From NCBI GenBank assembly GCA_004009845.1, contig RMBW01000143.1, positions 1 through 63,046 on the forward strand: a DNA stretch of 63,046 nt. The letters are read 5' to 3'. The notes under the pieces are model-generated. The model had not been told where the DNA came from. It worked only from the letters and a program-made list of their open reading frames with translations, and did not search any database. Source of the DNA: Davidsoniella eucalypti. Its lineage: Eukaryota > Ascomycota > Sordariomycetes > Microascales > Ceratocystidaceae. Positions 60,322-63,046 of this stretch are shown here, in pieces. The position numbers were made by a program, and so were the translations under genes. Position 1 is the stretch's first letter, and each line of letters opens with the position of its first letter.

Positions 60322-63046
60322 ATGTCCGCACCAAACGATAACTACGGCTATCAGCAGCCGCAGCAGCAGCCATATGGCCAACCTGGTGTTCTTTCACCGG
60401 TCCAAGATGCCGGCGTTGCTCCTGCGCCAGCCTCGACCGAGCACAAGAAGAAGAAGCGCGGCTACGCTACTGAAGCCTTTGAATTCGGCGTCGGTGCCAA
60501 CGTTGGTGCTAGTGCCGGTGCCGGTGCCAATGCCGGTGCTCCTGCTGCCCAGTACGGAATTCCTGCCGTTCAACCTGCTTATGGCTACAACCAACCAGTC
60601 GAGGCTGCTGCTCCGGCTTATGGCACCACTCCGGCCTATGGTATTCCGGCTGGCCCTCCTGCCGGCGCTGGCTACCACCCTCCAGACCCTTACTACCAGT
60701 CGGCGCCTGGTGCTGCTCCTGGCGGTGTTGCCGATATTACCGCTGGTATGCAGCAAATGAACGTGGGTGGCGCTCCCGGCGCCGGTGGTCAGGCCCTTCC
60801 TCAACAGCAGGCCCAATCAGTTCCTTTGAACCAGCTCTACCCTTCGGATCTCATCAACCAGCCCTTCAACGCCTCTGAGCTGGATCTCCCTCCGCCACCC
60901 ATTGTCTTGCCTCCTAGCGTATGTTTTTATCCCATCTGATATCTGTTTGTGAGCATAGAAACATCAGCTAACTTTTGCGAATCTAGACGGCTTTGACTGT
61001 ATCCCCCCACGCCAACTGCCCTCCAAAGTTCACGCGCTCCACCCTGAACGCTGTCCCAACAACTGCTGGTCTGCTCAAGAAGTCGAAGCTGCCATTTGCT
61101 CTAGTTATCCAACCTTACAGTTCGCTCCACGATAACGATGATCCTATCCCTCTGGTACAAGATCAGTGCATTGCTCGTTGCCGGAGATGTAGAACATACA
61201 TCAACCCTTTCGTTACCTTCCTCGACCATGGCCATCGCTGGAGATGTAACATGTGCAATTTGACCAATGATGTTCCCCAGGCCTTTGATTGGGATGCTGC
61301 TTCGCAAAAGAGCGTCGATAGATGGCAGCGTCACGAGCTCAACCATTCTGTTATGGAATTCGTTGCGCCCCAGGAATACATGGTCCGCCCTCCTCAGCCG
61401 CTTGTTTATCTGTTCTTAATCGATATCAGTTATTCTGCTGTCTCGCGCGGACTTGTTGCTACTATCGCCCGTACTATTCTCGATAGTCTTGACCGGTTAC
61501 CCAATGCTGATCGCCGCACGCGCCTTGGTTTCCTCGCTGTTGACTCTAGCCTGCACTACTTCTCTATCCCCAAGGATAGCGAAGAAGGTATCGACACTAA
61601 GATGATGGTTGTTAGTGACTTGGATGAGCCTTTCATGCCTGTGCCCAATGACCTGCTGGTTTCTTTGAGTGAGAGCCGTCAAAGCCTTGAGAAGTTTTTG
61701 ACTAGCCTGCCCAACATGTTCCAGAACAACCAAAGCAACAACTCTTGCATGGGGTCTGCCTTGCGCTCTGGTCACAAGCTTATCACTGCCTTTGGCGGTA
61801 AGCTAGTTGTGCTCAGTGCGACTCTTCCCAATGTTGGCCATGGAAAACTGGACATGCGTGAAGACAAAAAGCTACTTGGCACTTCCAAGGAGACTAGCCT
61901 TTTGCAAACCGCCAACAGTTTCTACAAGAGTTTTGCTGTCGAATGTTCCAAGAGTCAAGTGTCAGTTGACATGTTCTTGTTTGCTACCCCATACCAAGAT
62001 GTCGCTTCGCTCAGCAATCTTCCCCGTTACACTGGTGGTCAAACTTGGTTCTACCCAGGTTGGAACGCTGGCCGTCCCGAAGATGCTATCAAGTTTGCTT
62101 CTGAATTTAGTGACTACCTGTCTTCTGAGATTGGCCTTGAGGCTGTTCTCAGAGTTCGTGCCACCAATGGTGTGCGCATGAACGCCTTTTATGGAAACTT
62201 CTTTAACCGCAGCTCAGATCTCTGTGCGTTCCCCGCCTTCCCTCGTGATCAGTGCTACGTCATTGAGGTGGCTATTGATGAACCTCTTACGAAGCCGGTA
62301 ATTTGCTTGCAGACCGCCGTTCTTCACACCACTTGCAACGGAGAGCGTCGCATCCGCATCATCACCCTGGCTCTGCCTACTACCGCTAACCTCAGCGATG
62401 TATATGCTTCAGCTGATCAAGCGGCTATCACCACATACTTCACACACAAGGCCGTCGAGCGTGCTTTGAGTGGCGGTCTGGATGCTGCCCGTGACGCTCT
62501 GCAGAGCAAGGTTACAGAGCTTCTGCAAACTTTCCGCAAGGAGCTTGCTGGCGGTAGCATGGGTGCCGGCCTACAGTTCCCCGCCAACCTACGTGCGCTT
62601 CCTATGCTCTTCCTTGGATTGATCAAGAACCTTGGTCTTCGGAAGTCAGTACAGATCCCTACGGATCTGCGGTCAGCAGCTCTGTGCCTATTGTCAACAC
62701 TCCCTGTGCCACTTCTCTTACGTTATATCTACCCTAAGATGTATTCACTTCACGACATGCCCGATAATGCTGGTCTCCCTGATCCACAAACAAGCCAGAT
62801 TGTCTTGCCCCCTGCGCAAAACCTATCATCCGAGAAGCTTGCTTCATATGGTCTTTACCTGATCGATGATGGCCAGAACCAGTTCCTATGGGTTGGCCGT
62901 GATGCTGTACCTCAGTTGTTAGTTGATGTCTTTGGCGTTGAGGATCGCACACAAGTGCACGTTGGAAAGGGCGCGATGCCTGAACTTGACAACGACTTCA
63001 ACGAACGTATCCGCGCCGTTATTCAGAAGAGTCGCGATCACAGCTC
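60322..63046 (+). CDS. SEC24: COPII coat subunit SEC24 (C-terminus beyond window)
   Basis: Model: join(60322..60918,60987..>63046), at least 885 codons; the frame is still open at the window end. Sec24 is the cargo-binding subunit of the COPII coat on ER exit sites, paired with Sec23. The first ~200 residues are Pro/Gln/Ala/Gly-rich and disordered. Past the 68-nt intron come the zinc finger (CRRC, 18 residues, then CNMC), the trunk domain (YLFLIDISYSAVSRGLVATI onward), the beta-sandwich (LRVRATNGVRMNAFYGNFFNRS), the helical domain (RALPMLFLGLIKNLGLRK) and the beginning of the gelsolin-like domain (YGLYLIDDGQNQFLWVG). Exons join in phase 0. Start is the only suitable ATG, preceded by a CA-rich leader. 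Confidence 0.97.

Noticed and set aside
1..63046. tRNA genes and CRISPR-like arrays
   Set aside because: GGTTCGA-type B-box words were seen only in coding or isolated contexts (for example near 12968 and 20968) without matching A boxes or cloverleaf arms. The only regular array is the in-frame protease minisatellite.

Overview
This window is nuclear DNA from a filamentous ascomycete fungus. The genes are eukaryotic, most are split by short introns (about 46-260 nt) with GTAAGT-like donors and YAG acceptors, and several contain CTRAY-type branch sites. The gene set is typical of Pezizomycotina: an AzgA-type purine permease, a TslA-type trehalose synthase subunit, a secreted S8 protease and the trafficking genes SLM1, LDB17 and SEC24. 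TTAGGG-type motifs in promoters also fit. A eurotiomycete (onygenalean or Ascosphaera-like) host is my best guess, but that is inference only.

Layout. 1-4327: no supported gene, ending in a pyrimidine-rich leader. 4328-6032 (+): F-box protein. 7306-10352 (-): TSL1/TPS3-like trehalose synthase complex subunit, with a 23-nt first exon encoding MTVFIASL and a separate last exon. 10353-19367: about 9 kb with no recognisable gene, including a degenerate family of ~100-bp repeats at 16.4-18.4 kb and an unidentified GC-richer ORF island. 19368-21681 (+): secreted subtilisin-like protease with an 11 x 13-residue His-rich tandem array. 22331-24290 (-): AzgA-like purine permease. 24291-30248: about 6 kb without a recognised gene, holding two telomere-motif hairpins. 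30249-38077 (-): a 2591-residue SLM1-type PH-domain protein with a long Ala/Gly- and Ser/Thr-rich tail. 40211-42256 (-): LDB17/SPIN90-like endocytic actin regulator. 43355-45390 (-): LRO1 phospholipid:diacylglycerol acyltransferase. 46905-47691 (+): NatC catalytic subunit NAA30/MAK3. 47918-49051 (-): DUF1917/BLES03-family protein. 49656-50976 (+): DPH7-like WD40 protein. 52449-56420 (+): MSN5/exportin-5-like karyopherin. 57742-58002 (-): small one-TM protein. 60322 to the window edge (+): SEC24, lacking its C-terminus.

The right half (40-63 kb) is a dense run of conserved housekeeping genes for membrane traffic, lipid storage, N-terminal acetylation, diphthamide synthesis and nuclear export. 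They are unlikely to form a pathway, but several share TAGGGTT motifs in their upstream regions. The left half is looser, with an accessory-looking repeat/protease segment. SLM1 and LDB17 both act at the plasma membrane or actin patches and lie on the same strand as neighbours. Gene models, splice sites and reading frames were worked out by hand. Family assignments rest on recognised motifs, not on searches.
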